From assembly GCA_903863885.1 (NCBI GenBank), contig CAIPEB010000054.1, forward strand, positions 1 to 45,306: a stretch of DNA of 45,306 nt, written 5' to 3'. Position numbers and translations under genes: made by a program. Shown piece after piece: positions 26,567-33,835 of this stretch. This DNA is from an uncultured Planctomycetaceae bacterium. GTDB lineage: Bacteria; Planctomycetota; Planctomycetia; Pirellulales; Pirellulaceae. The notes below the pieces were generated by a model. The model was not told the DNA's origin and did not search any database. It was given only the letters and a program-made list of their open reading frames with translations. The stretch's first letter is position 1. Each line of letters begins with the position of its first letter.

Positions 26567-27408
26567 ATGCGATGCTGAGCGAATTAACCGTCGCGCTGAA
26601 TGCGTTTGCGAATGCCTGCGCCTCCATCGTGCTGGCTCCGGTTCCACTGCTTCCCGAGTGGGTCTCCGCGACCGTTATCGCAGCCGTCAGCGGAATGCTC
26701 ATGTTGCTGATGTTCAAGTACACGTCGCGCCAGGCGGCCTTGAAGCGGGTGCGGCAGGACATCAACGCAAACCTCCTCGCATTGTCGCTTTTCCGTGACT
26801 GTGTGTCGGTCAGCCTGCGATGTCAGGCCCGAGTCCTTCTGGCGGCCGGACGACTGCTGCTGTTGAGCTTCGTTCCGGTCTGCGTGATGTGCGTCCCCAC
26901 CTGCCTGCTGCTCAGCCAGTTGGCCCTGTGGTATCAAGCGAGACCCTTGCATGCGGCGGAAGAGGCCGTGGTGACCGTGCACGTGAGAACCGAACCGGGG
27001 CGCGTAATGCCGGACGTGCTTCTTGCCCCCGGTTCCGCGGTGGAGCTGTCTGCCGGGCCCGTCTGTGTTCCGGCGGAACAGTTTATCTGCTGGAGAATCC
27101 GCGCGGTCCAATCCGGGCACAAACAGCTGACTTTCATCTCGGGCGGCCGCGAGTTCGAAAAACAACTGGCGGTGGGCGAGGGACTGATGCGAGTCAGTCC
27201 GCGCCGTCCGTCGTGGAACTGGGCGGATATGGCCAGAAATCCCGGCGAACGGGCCTTTCCTCCGGATTCTGTCGTCCAGGCGATTGATGTCGCTTATCCC
27301 GAACGCGATTCCTGGACGGCCGGCACCCGCACCTGGATCTGGTACTGGTTCGCCGCTTCCATGGTCTTTGGCTGTCTGCTGCGCCCCGTGTTCAAGGTAA
27401 ACCTCTGA
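26563..27408 (+). CDS. Predicted membrane protein, EMC3/TMCO1-like (YidC/Oxa1 superfamily) candidate
   Basis: A 281-residue protein. First helix about residues 30-48 (VSATVIAAVSGMLMLLMFKY), then a basic amphipathic cytoplasmic loop TSRQAALKRVRQDINANLLA, then two more helices (about 85-120, ending LLSQLALWYQARPL). This helix/basic coiled loop/helices pattern resembles DUF106/EMC3-type YidC-related insertases; the remaining half (about 130-255) is an extracytoplasmic beta-rich domain, followed by a final helix (WIWYWFAASMVFGCLLR). Coupled by 4 bp to the RHH-like gene and 30 bp before the sulfotransferase. If the call holds, it may insert or hold one of the cluster's membrane proteins. The similarity is by pattern only. 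Confidence 0.6.
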   Translation: MNAMLSELTVALNAFANACASIVLAPVPLLPEWVSATVIAAVSGMLMLLMFKYTSRQAALKRVRQDINANLLALSLFRDCVSVSLRCQARVLLAAGRLLLLSFVPVCVMCVPTCLLLSQLALWYQARPLHAAEEAVVTVHVRTEPGRVMPDVLLAPGSAVELSAGPVCVPAEQFICWRIRAVQSGHKQLTFISGGREFEKQLAVGEGLMRVSPRRPSWNWADMARNPGERAFPPDSVVQAIDVAYPERDSWTAGTRTWIWYWFAASMVFGCLLRPVFKVNL

Positions 27409-27438
27409 CCGCCAACTGCTGTTCGCAGGAGCTTCGAT

Positions 27439-28008
27439 ATGACTGGCATCAACGAAATCAACATCGTGTCCGGCCTCCCGCGTTCAGGAACGTCGCTGAT
27501 GATGCAGATGCTCGAGTGCGGAGGCATGGCAATCGTCACCGACAACGTCCGCGCGGCCGACGTCGACAATCCACGGGGATACTATGAACTCGAAAGCGTA
27601 AAGAAGATCCGAGAAGATACGTCGTGGCTTCCTTCCGCTCGGGGCAAGGCATTCAAGATGGTTTCGCAGTTGCTTTACGATCTTCCCGCAATCGAGAAGT
27701 ACCGCGTTGTCTTTATGCGGCGCAATCTCGAGGAAATGCTGGCCTCCCAGGACGCGATGCTCCGACGCTCCGGCCGCGAACCCAAGCCTCACCACCAAAT
27801 GACTCAGGCATACACGCTGCATTTAAGAAATCTCGAGAATTGGCTCGGGCGGCAGTCCAACTTTCGAGTGCTCTACGTCAGCTACAACGATCTTGTCCAG
27901 CACCCCGAAAGCGAGGCGAGGCGCGTGAGCATCTTCCTCGATGACCAACCGGATGTGACGGGCATGGTCCGCGCCGTCGATTCGACTCTCTACAGGAACC
28001 GGACGTAG
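27439..28008 (+). CDS. PAPS-type sulfotransferase family protein, short
   Basis: A 189-residue cytoplasmic protein with the 5'-phosphosulfate-binding loop INIVSGLPRSGTSLMMQMLE (loop at about 12-20) and a plausible 3'-phosphate-binding segment (VVFMRRNLEEMLASQDAMLR). The C-terminal block LYVSYNDLVQHPESEARRVS is typical of bacterial sulfotransferase_3-type members. It is shorter than most sulfotransferases (usually 230-350 residues) but starts and ends cleanly. In the family, sulfate moves from PAPS to an alcohol, amine or sugar; the acceptor here is unknown. AGGAG lies 8 nt before the ATG. Last gene of the second cluster; it places an intracellular sulfating step next to an extracytoplasmic ASST and two phosphodiesterases. 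Confidence 0.85.
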   Translation: MTGINEINIVSGLPRSGTSLMMQMLECGGMAIVTDNVRAADVDNPRGYYELESVKKIREDTSWLPSARGKAFKMVSQLLYDLPAIEKYRVVFMRRNLEEMLASQDAMLRRSGREPKPHHQMTQAYTLHLRNLENWLGRQSNFRVLYVSYNDLVQHPESEARRVSIFLDDQPDVTGMVRAVDSTLYRNRT

Positions 28009-28013
28009 CTGCG

Positions 28014-28039
28014 GGCGGTGAACTGCCGGTTTCACCGCC
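28014..28039 (+). terminator. Hairpin after the sulfotransferase stop
   Basis: Perfect arms GGCGGTGAA (28014-28022) and TTCACCGCC (28031-28039) with an 8-nt loop, 5 nt after the stop codon. No T-tract follows, so it is terminator-like rather than a textbook intrinsic terminator. It marks the likely end of the cluster. Confidence 0.4.
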
Positions 28040-28157
28040 GAAACTGCTTGCGGCAGTCGCCGGTTGTGTATCCGCTTCACTGAAAGCGGTAGGATGATGG
28101 TTGTGCGGTTCCCCACGCTGCGTCGGTTCCTCGCAGGATGACGCAGGAGTATATCGT

Positions 28158-29261
28158 GTGTGGCTGAAGATGAATGACGATGACGCCAGGCACGGTCAGC
28201 AGTCGCTGCTTCTGCCAGAGTTTCTGGCTCGGCTCGCTGACCCCGCCGTGCGGACGGTGATGCTCTGCGGTTGTGGAGGGGGATTCGACTTCGTCCACAG
28301 CCTGATCCTCTATCCCGAATTGGCACGGCTTGGCAAGCGCGTGGTGATCGGCAGCTACTCGTTTGGAGATCCGAACGACATCTCAGGCGATGCTTCGGTT
28401 GTTTTCGATCAGGAAGGCGTCGTCGCAAAGCGTGTGACGGCGGCCAGCGTCCCTAATCCGTACTATGGGCCGGAGGTTCATGTCTGCAGCTATCTTGACC
28501 GCCAGTTCCCGCAAGATGCTCCCCACTCCGTATATGCATATTACGCACGATCGTTCAGTGTCCCGTTATTGAAGGTTCTCTACCGCCAATTCGCTCAGCG
28601 GCATGCGATTGATGCGATTGTGCTGTTCGACGGCGGATCTGACTCGCTGATGATCGGAGATGAAGAGGGCCTTGGCGATCCGATTGAGGACTGCGTCTCG
28701 GTGACCACGGTGGCGTCGCTGACCGAAATCAAAACCCGGATCCTAATCAGCATTGGTCTCGGGTGTGACCGTCACAATCACGTGTCAGACGCGGCGTCGC
28801 TGCGGGCAATTGCCGAGTTGACCGCACAAGGCGGTTTTCTGGGTGCTGTGGTTCTGCAACCCGGCAGTGCTGGCTACCGGTTCTACAAGAATGGCCTGGA
28901 CCACATTTACGAGCGGCAAGGATTCCGCTCGGTGGTCGGAGATGTGATCACTGCGTCTGCTGAGGGGCATTTCGGCAGCGAGTACATTCCCACCCGACTG
29001 AAATCACGCGTGGATCCGGGAGAAATGTTCCTCTGGCCTATGATGGCAGTGTTGTGGGCGTTCGACGTGGACTTCGTCGCCAGACGATCGTTGATGAGCA
29101 CATGGATCTGCGATCAAACGACCGTACTCGGCTGTTACGATGCGGTGCGAGCGGGGCGGGTGGCTCTTCAGGATCGCCTGAGACGCGTGGAGGATTGCCC
29201 AAGACACGAGGAATTGCGAGGTGACTTTCCAAACCTCTGGCTGCCCTGGGAGTGGCCGTGA
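28158..29261 (+). CDS. DUF1152 family protein
   Basis: A 367-residue soluble protein. It matches the DUF1152 pattern as I recall it: VMLCGCGGGFDFVHSLILYP near the N-terminus, a Gly-rich first loop of a Rossmann-like fold, then IDAIVLFDGGSDSLMIGDEE, SIGLGCDRHNHV and the C-terminal WPMMAVLWAFDVDFVARRSL. The function of the family is unknown to me. The start is chosen as the GTG at 28158, 8 nt after AGGAG; an ATG at 28170 and a TTG at 28101 are alternatives. It converges with hgcB, with 82 bases between the two stop codons. Nothing in its sequence ties it to mercury or sulfur chemistry. Confidence 0.8.
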   Translation: MWLKMNDDDARHGQQSLLLPEFLARLADPAVRTVMLCGCGGGFDFVHSLILYPELARLGKRVVIGSYSFGDPNDISGDASVVFDQEGVVAKRVTAASVPNPYYGPEVHVCSYLDRQFPQDAPHSVYAYYARSFSVPLLKVLYRQFAQRHAIDAIVLFDGGSDSLMIGDEEGLGDPIEDCVSVTTVASLTEIKTRILISIGLGCDRHNHVSDAASLRAIAELTAQGGFLGAVVLQPGSAGYRFYKNGLDHIYERQGFRSVVGDVITASAEGHFGSEYIPTRLKSRVDPGEMFLWPMMAVLWAFDVDFVARRSLMSTWICDQTTVLGCYDAVRAGRVALQDRLRRVEDCPRHEELRGDFPNLWLPWEWP

Positions 29262-29343
29262 GCATTTTCTTCCGCCGGGATGCCGACTCGCTATTTGGCA
29301 GATAGCGGTGTCGCGTCACACCCGCATTGGAGTCGGGTCAGCA

Positions 29344-29634
29344 TCAGTCCGAGTCGCACGAGCAGCCGCATGATGGCTCCGTTCCGCGAATCGCACCGAT
29401 TATTATCGCCATTGCGCAGCCCGTGCCGGCTTTCACGGTCACTGCCTCGCTGGGGCAATTCCTGGCGCACGCACCGCACTCCATACAGGCGTCCCGGTCC
29501 ACCACCTTCGCCTTGCGGTTTTCCATGCGGAAGACGCCGTGGGGACAGACGGACACGCACATGCCGCACCCGTTGCACGTCGCTTCATTCAAGGTCAACG
29601 TCACCGCGTTCCGCAGATATCTCAAACCGAACAT
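29344..29634 (-). CDS. hgcB: HgcB, two-[4Fe-4S] ferredoxin of mercury methylation
   Basis: A 96-residue ferredoxin. Two CxxCxxCxxxC clusters are complete: CNGCGMCVSVCPHGVF (Cys 20, 23, 26, 30) and CMECGACARNCPSEAV (Cys 50, 53, 56, 60). The HgcB-specific features are present: the LRYLRNAVTLTL lead-in, CPHGVF, an extra Cys73 in KAGTGCAMAIIIG and a C-terminal Cys group CGCSC (89, 91, 93), which are thought to carry Hg(II) and to reduce the HgcA corrinoid. Known HgcB proteins are about 95 residues and normally end in CC or a similar pair, so length and layout fit. The ATG at 29634 has CTGGAG 7 nt upstream; the frame is open to 29712 but that would overlap hgcA. It lies 37 bp downstream of hgcA on the same strand, the normal gene order. 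Confidence 0.93.
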   Translation of the reverse strand: MFGLRYLRNAVTLTLNEATCNGCGMCVSVCPHGVFRMENRKAKVVDRDACMECGACARNCPSEAVTVKAGTGCAMAIIIGAIRGTEPSCGCSCDSD

Positions 29635-29671
29635 GAATTGGCTCCAGGTTTCAATCGCCCTGTGCGGGTCG

Positions 29672-30817
29672 CTAAACGAACCGGCCCACGAGCCACGTGG
29701 CAACGCCGACAAACGTTGCGAGAAGTTGCGCGGGCAGGGCTTTTCTCATTTCTCGCCGGACCCCGGAAACAGAGGTGAAAGTCGTACAGCCGGTGAAGTT
29801 CATTAAGAGGAAACTGGCAACTGCGGGGATGATCAGGCACCATGCGGCCAAATCGAGCCTGCCCCCGATGCCGATGGCGTCCAGGCCCGTTCCGCATGCG
29901 AGCACCGCCGAGAACAACAGCCCGAGCCAGAGCCCTTTCAGCGCAAAGGGCCGGCCGGGAAGGTATGGCAACATCACCGGGCCGAGCACCAACGCCCCAA
30001 GGCTGGTTGCCAGGAATACGACGGCAGATGGAAGCCCGACACTCATTAGCCGCTCCGGCGAGTATCCGTCGCTCCCGAGTCCGGCAAGAAGGAAGAAGCA
30101 GACCGCCACGGTCAGCAGTTTCCCCGCGGCATGCACCATCTCCACCGGAACCACCGCCAGACGATCGCGGAGAGAAAAATGCACCAGCCGCATCTCGGGA
30201 GTCTTAATGCCGCCGTCGAGAAACTCACACAAATCGGTTGCATATACGGGGCCGAACACCGGACGAAAGTCCGTGCGATTCAGTACCTCGCGTGCGCAGA
30301 CTCCAACCGCAGAAAGCTGCGGAAGAACCAGCACACGATGGGATACTAATTCCGCAACCCGAGTCGCTTGGATCCGCCGCACGACCTCATCGGTTCCGAA
30401 CGTCCCCTTGGCCGCAGCGCACCAGACGTTGATCCCTTTGGTGTCAAGCACGATGAGCCAGACGTCGCGATCCGCCAGTTGAGAACGAAGGCTGTCGAAC
30501 GTGAGCTTGTAATTCGCCGTCACCAGCACGGGTGACTCGTCGGTGGGATCGCCAACGGCGTAAAGCCCCGGCGGTATAAGGTAGCGCATCCGGCCGATTG
30601 CCCACCGTACTTTCCATCCGCCCAGCCGGTCGGCCCACGTCAGCGAAGTTGATACCCGGGGAACATCGCCCGCGGGAGTAGCGACCTTGCCTTGGACCCA
30701 TGGCGCCGACCAAACCGCCTGATCCGCCACCGGCTGCAAAGAGGCAATTCCGTCTGCCGTCGTAGGGGCCGCTATGCTGCAGCAGCACTTACCGGACTTC
30801 GGAGACGTGGCGTCCAC
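29672..30817 (-). CDS. hgcA: HgcA, corrinoid methyltransferase of mercury methylation
   Basis: A 381-residue protein. The corrinoid-binding domain (about 40-225) has YLIPPGLYAVGDP, SPVLVTANYKLTFDSLR, the cap helix GINVWCAAAKGTFGTDE (Cys133 being the predicted lower cobalt ligand) and SHRVLVLPQL. The C-terminal half has about five membrane segments, with GRPFALKGLWLGLL and LMNFTGCTTFTSVSGV conserved as in known HgcA. HgcA passes a methyl group from its cobalamin to Hg(II), fed by one-carbon metabolism, with HgcB as electron donor. The usual cap helix is N(V/I)WCA(A/S)GK; here Ala replaces Gly. The GTG at 30817 is 7 nt after GGAGGG; the frame extends to a TTG at 30886. The N-terminus carries CCC at residues 11-13. 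No arsR or cobalamin gene is adjacent. Confidence 0.95.
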   Translation of the reverse strand: MDATSPKSGKCCCSIAAPTTADGIASLQPVADQAVWSAPWVQGKVATPAGDVPRVSTSLTWADRLGGWKVRWAIGRMRYLIPPGLYAVGDPTDESPVLVTANYKLTFDSLRSQLADRDVWLIVLDTKGINVWCAAAKGTFGTDEVVRRIQATRVAELVSHRVLVLPQLSAVGVCAREVLNRTDFRPVFGPVYATDLCEFLDGGIKTPEMRLVHFSLRDRLAVVPVEMVHAAGKLLTVAVCFFLLAGLGSDGYSPERLMSVGLPSAVVFLATSLGALVLGPVMLPYLPGRPFALKGLWLGLLFSAVLACGTGLDAIGIGGRLDLAAWCLIIPAVASFLLMNFTGCTTFTSVSGVRREMRKALPAQLLATFVGVATWLVGRFV

Positions 30818-30929
30818 AACAAGTCCCTCCGCTCGATTTCTGGCGTCGGCAAAATCCCGCAGGGTCGATCTGCCGGATCTCGCCAATCGCCCGCAGGGCG
30901 GCGAGCATTCCCGGGAGTTCTCTTCCCAT
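30789..30929 (-). CDS. Possible 46-residue leader ORF overlapping the hgcA start
   Basis: An ATG at 30929 opens a frame of 46 codons (begins MGRELPGMLAALRAIGEIRQ, later AGFCRRQ and SGGTCCGRH) ending at 30789, 29 bases inside hgcA and in a different frame. It has a vicinal Cys pair, which in metal-responsive leader peptides or ArsR tails binds thiophilic metals. Its own ribosome-binding site is weak and GC-rich DNA has many chance frames, so I hold it only as a candidate for translational coupling with hgcA. Confidence 0.25.
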   Translation of the reverse strand: MGRELPGMLAALRAIGEIRQIDPAGFCRRQKSSGGTCCGRHVSEVR

Positions 30930-30939
30930 GCTTCAATCT

Positions 30940-30975
30940 CGATTTTTCATTTCGGCGATTCACGAAATATACCCT
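30940..30975 (-). promoter_or_regulatory. AT-rich island with small inverted repeat upstream of hgcA
   Basis: Arms ATTTCG (30949-30954) and CGAAAT (30963-30968) with an 8-nt spacer sit in the only AT-rich stretch of the hgcA upstream region, about 130-150 bases before its GTG. TATATT (on the minus strand, at the right edge) could be a -10 element. It is a plausible promoter/operator, for example for an ArsR-type repressor, but no -35 box is convincing. Confidence 0.25.
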
Positions 30976-31330
30976 GATCCAGCTCCTTAACGGAAGTGCA
31001 GCGTGAAGGCCGGATGAACGCCCATGACCCGTTCGGCTGAAGCACCTCGTGCGCGTTTCGATAACGACACGCGACTGCCGGCGACCGATTTTGCAGCCGC
31101 GATGAACTGGCCGGCACCGGATCGGTTGGAACGAACCGGCATTCCCCGCTCGGCCACCCTGGGCACAAGAGGCGTCGCACGATCATGCGCGCAGGTGAGA
31201 GTTTCGAGAACTGCGAAAACGCGGCAATTTCCCGACCGGCAGGAACGAGTCGCAAAGGACTTAAGCCACGGATGGCGACTTCGCTCTTCAGTGTTAATCC
31301 GTGACCAACCGTGGCCTCCTCCCCTCCGGA
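30976..31330. other. Gene-free stretch between hgcA and the SulP gene
   Basis: About 355 bases with no gene I can support; the plus-strand frame starting at 31024 is Arg/Pro-rich and runs antisense into the SulP gene. Near 31266-31308 sit CCACGGAT, ATCCGTG and CCGTGG words, a degenerate version of the palindromic CCGTG-type repeat also seen at about 40987-41004. Confidence 0.5.
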
Positions 31331-32761
31331 CTAACGACTTCCCGCTTCCCCGTGGCCGGTGGTGGCCAGTTCAACAACCGGGACCAGTTGCACTTCCTCC
31401 GCGGACGTTTCGTTGAAGAACCTGAAGAGCAATCCGTACAGCACCATTGCGGATAAGACGCCGGTCAAGAAGTCCGTAACTATTACCGCGACGGCCGTGT
31501 AGCTCATCAGCCCGGCGTGGAACCAGCCTTGTGCGAGGACCTGCCTGATTTCGGCCGGTTTGACCATGTTGCCGGCCACCCACATCAGGATGCCGCCGAT
31601 GCAGGCCATCGGAACCAGTTCCAGGTATCTGGCAAGAAAGAACGCCAGAGCGAGTTTCAGAACGCACTTGAAGATGCCCGCCAACGGAGTTACTGCACCG
31701 ACCTTGATGTTGCTGGCGGTTCGCGCGAGCGCGCCGGTATGCGGAAATCCGTTCAGCAGGGGGACGAAGACCTGCACCAGGCCTTGCCCCCAGAATTCCT
31801 TGTCGGGATTGAAGGGCGTCCCGCGATTGTCCGCCAGTCGGTCCGCCATCCGCGAACACAACAGGCTCTCGACGCCGGAGACAAAGACGATCGCCACCAC
31901 AAAATAGGCCAGATCCCGCAATACTTCGAAATTCCAGCTCGGAAGCGACGGCCACGTCAGGACAAAAAAGTCGGTGGGAATCTGGCCGAACTTGGTGCCG
32001 ATCAGCGTCAGATCACTCCCGTCCGACAGTACCCGGACGAGCAAGATACCGGCGACGATCGCCACGAGCGGGGCCGGAATGTAGATCGAGACTTTGAGCA
32101 GGTATTTCGTTACGAGAAAGGTGACCAGGGCGAGCAACAGAGCCTCCCCGCGGTACTCGCCCAGGTGCTGCCAGATCGCCAGGAGTTTCGTGGCGAAACT
32201 GTGTCCCGGCAGAGATGCATGCGATTCGAGCATGGCCTTCTTGAGCTGAGTTTCCATCTCCGCGCCGATGCCCAGGACTTCGCCGACTTGGCTGAGCGCA
32301 ATGGTAACGGCAATCCCGATGGTGAATCCGACCACAATGGAGTGCGGGACGAGATTTGCGAGCTTGCCGAGTCTGGAGACTCCCATCAGCATCAGGATGA
32401 TTCCGGCGATCATCGAAGCCAGAACCAGCAATCCGTGGCCGGCGTACGGATTTTCGGGAGTCGCGTAAGCGGACATGAGTCCGGCAATCAGCGGAATAAA
32501 TGCTGCCGTTGGTCCGTAGACCTGGTACTTTGAACCGCCGAATAGCGAACCGACAAGTCCTGCAACCGCTCCGCCGACAATTCCCTGTTCCGGTTTCAGG
32601 CCGGAGGCCATCGCGAAGCCCATGGCTAATGGAATAGCCATCATAGCGACGATCAGTCCGGCGCTGAAATCCCGCAGAAGGACCAGATGCCAGGGGCCTC
32701 GACGCAAATCCTCGAAACGGGCATCAAACGGATTGATAAACTGCTTCAGCGTGTGCAGCAT
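31331..32761 (-). CDS. SulP-family anion transporter without STAS domain, probable bicarbonate transporter
   Basis: A 476-residue polytopic protein. Signature blocks: LLRDFSAGLIVAMMAIPLAM, GSLFGGSKYQVYGPTAAFIP, HSIVVGFTIGIAVTIALSQV, and FVSGVESLLCSRMADRLADN. The usual cytoplasmic STAS domain after the membrane core is missing; the protein ends about 35 residues after the last helix. The ATG at 32761 follows AAAGGA; the frame upstream (to 32860) reads into non-conserved residues. It lies 95 bp downstream of a beta-carbonic anhydrase on the same strand. SulP members paired with carbonic anhydrase usually take up bicarbonate with sodium rather than sulfate (BicA-like), so despite the sulfur theme of this window I favour inorganic carbon uptake. 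The ion itself cannot be read from the sequence. Confidence 0.88.
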   Translation of the reverse strand: MLHTLKQFINPFDARFEDLRRGPWHLVLLRDFSAGLIVAMMAIPLAMGFAMASGLKPEQGIVGGAVAGLVGSLFGGSKYQVYGPTAAFIPLIAGLMSAYATPENPYAGHGLLVLASMIAGIILMLMGVSRLGKLANLVPHSIVVGFTIGIAVTIALSQVGEVLGIGAEMETQLKKAMLESHASLPGHSFATKLLAIWQHLGEYRGEALLLALVTFLVTKYLLKVSIYIPAPLVAIVAGILLVRVLSDGSDLTLIGTKFGQIPTDFFVLTWPSLPSWNFEVLRDLAYFVVAIVFVSGVESLLCSRMADRLADNRGTPFNPDKEFWGQGLVQVFVPLLNGFPHTGALARTASNIKVGAVTPLAGIFKCVLKLALAFFLARYLELVPMACIGGILMWVAGNMVKPAEIRQVLAQGWFHAGLMSYTAVAVIVTDFLTGVLSAMVLYGLLFRFFNETSAEEVQLVPVVELATTGHGEAGSR

Positions 32762-32856
32762 CGTAGAACGTCCTTTCCCGCCGATGAATGGCGGTGGTAT
32801 GTATTGGGATCGAAGACCGCGAATGGGCAAAAGAAGGCCGTCTCGAGGGACCAAAG

Positions 32857-33588
32857 TCATACGGCGCGAGACAGCTTGGCTTTCGCACGCGACGCCGCGG
32901 GTATCCGCGTCGGGGATGACGGTGGGGATGACGGTGGGGATGACGGAGGGGACGGGGGCGGCGCCGGGATCACGGTCGTTACGGGATGAAAGGCCTGTTG
33001 GTCCGGATCATAAGCGCTGACCTCGCCGGTCTCGATCTTGTACACCCAGCCGTGCAAGCGGAGCCGCCCGCAAGCCAGGGCCGCGGCAATGGAAGGGTGT
33101 GTGCGCAGATGTTCCAGTTGAACCAGGACATTCTGCTCGGTGGCCCGGGCCAGCCGCTCAGCGAGCGAGCACCGTTCATATTTTCTGGCCACAATTCGGC
33201 GCGTCGCCTCGGCATGGGAGAGCCACGCCGCCACGGCCGGAAGGCCCTTGATGGCGTCGGGCTGCAGCAGCCCCCTGATGGCACCGCAGTGAGAGTGGCC
33301 GCAGACAATCACGTCTTCCACCCCGAGTCCGGCCACGGCGAATTCAATGGTTGCTTCTTCTCCGCCGTTGGCAGCGCCGTACGGCGGGACAATGTTCCCC
33401 GCATTGCGCAGGATGAACAACTCACCGGGTTCCGTGTGGGTTATGAGATTCGGATTGACGCGCGAGTCGGAGCAGGTAATGAACAGAGCTATCGGCTGTT
33501 GGCCCTTGGCCAACCGCTTGAACAGCCGCAGCTTGGACGGAAATACGTTCTGCCTGAAATGGTGCACGCCTTCGACAAGTGTCTGCAT
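32857..33588 (-). CDS. Beta-class carbonic anhydrase
   Basis: A 243-residue protein that interconverts CO2 and bicarbonate. Zinc ligands Cys39 (ITCSDSRVNP), His98 and Cys101 (VIVCGHSHCGA) are present with the Asp41/Arg43 dyad; ELFILRNAGNIVPPYG and LHGWVYKIETGEV are standard family blocks. The ATG at 33588 is preceded by GAGG; the frame is open to 34062 but that extension has no family similarity. The C-terminal 35 residues are Pro/Ser-rich, encoded by a 12-bp tandem repeat, and are not part of the family. It is followed by the SulP transporter, giving a likely carbon-uptake pair. Confidence 0.93.
   Translation of the reverse strand: MQTLVEGVHHFRQNVFPSKLRLFKRLAKGQQPIALFITCSDSRVNPNLITHTEPGELFILRNAGNIVPPYGAANGGEEATIEFAVAGLGVEDVIVCGHSHCGAIRGLLQPDAIKGLPAVAAWLSHAEATRRIVARKYERCSLAERLARATEQNVLVQLEHLRTHPSIAAALACGRLRLHGWVYKIETGEVSAYDPDQQAFHPVTTVIPAPPPSPPSSPPSSPPSSPTRIPAASRAKAKLSRAV
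32912..32947 (-). repeat. Three 12-bp tandem units in the carbonic anhydrase tail
   Basis: GGGGATGACGGT is repeated three times on the plus strand, the third copy ending in A, encoding SPPSSPPSSPPSSP-like sequence on the minus strand. In-frame length, so expansion or contraction would only change the tail. Confidence 0.9.
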
Positions 33589-33835
33589 GATCAGCCTCGG
33601 AGAGAAATGGACCGGCGTTCGTGATGAAAGGCCTGCTCCCCGTCGCGCGCCTGGTCGGGCATCATTTGACATGTGCCCGTCAAGCGGCGACATCTCGGCA
33701 CGAACCGGCGTTTGCGCAGCAGCATGGTGATCGGATGCGGGTGTGATGTACCCGTACGGATTACCCACCATCGCCGTGTAACAGCGGCTGTAGAGAGGAT
33801 GCTGGCCTACGAGATTGAGCTGAGCGACGACTGAA

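Noticed and set aside
29344-29634. Generic ferredoxin unrelated to mercury
   Set aside because: Cys73, CPHGVF and the terminal Cys cluster, plus adjacency to HgcA, make HgcB the better call.
31331-32761. Sulfate permease serving the sulfotransferase clusters
   Set aside because: Its pairing with carbonic anhydrase fits bicarbonate uptake better; nothing in the sequence points to sulfate.
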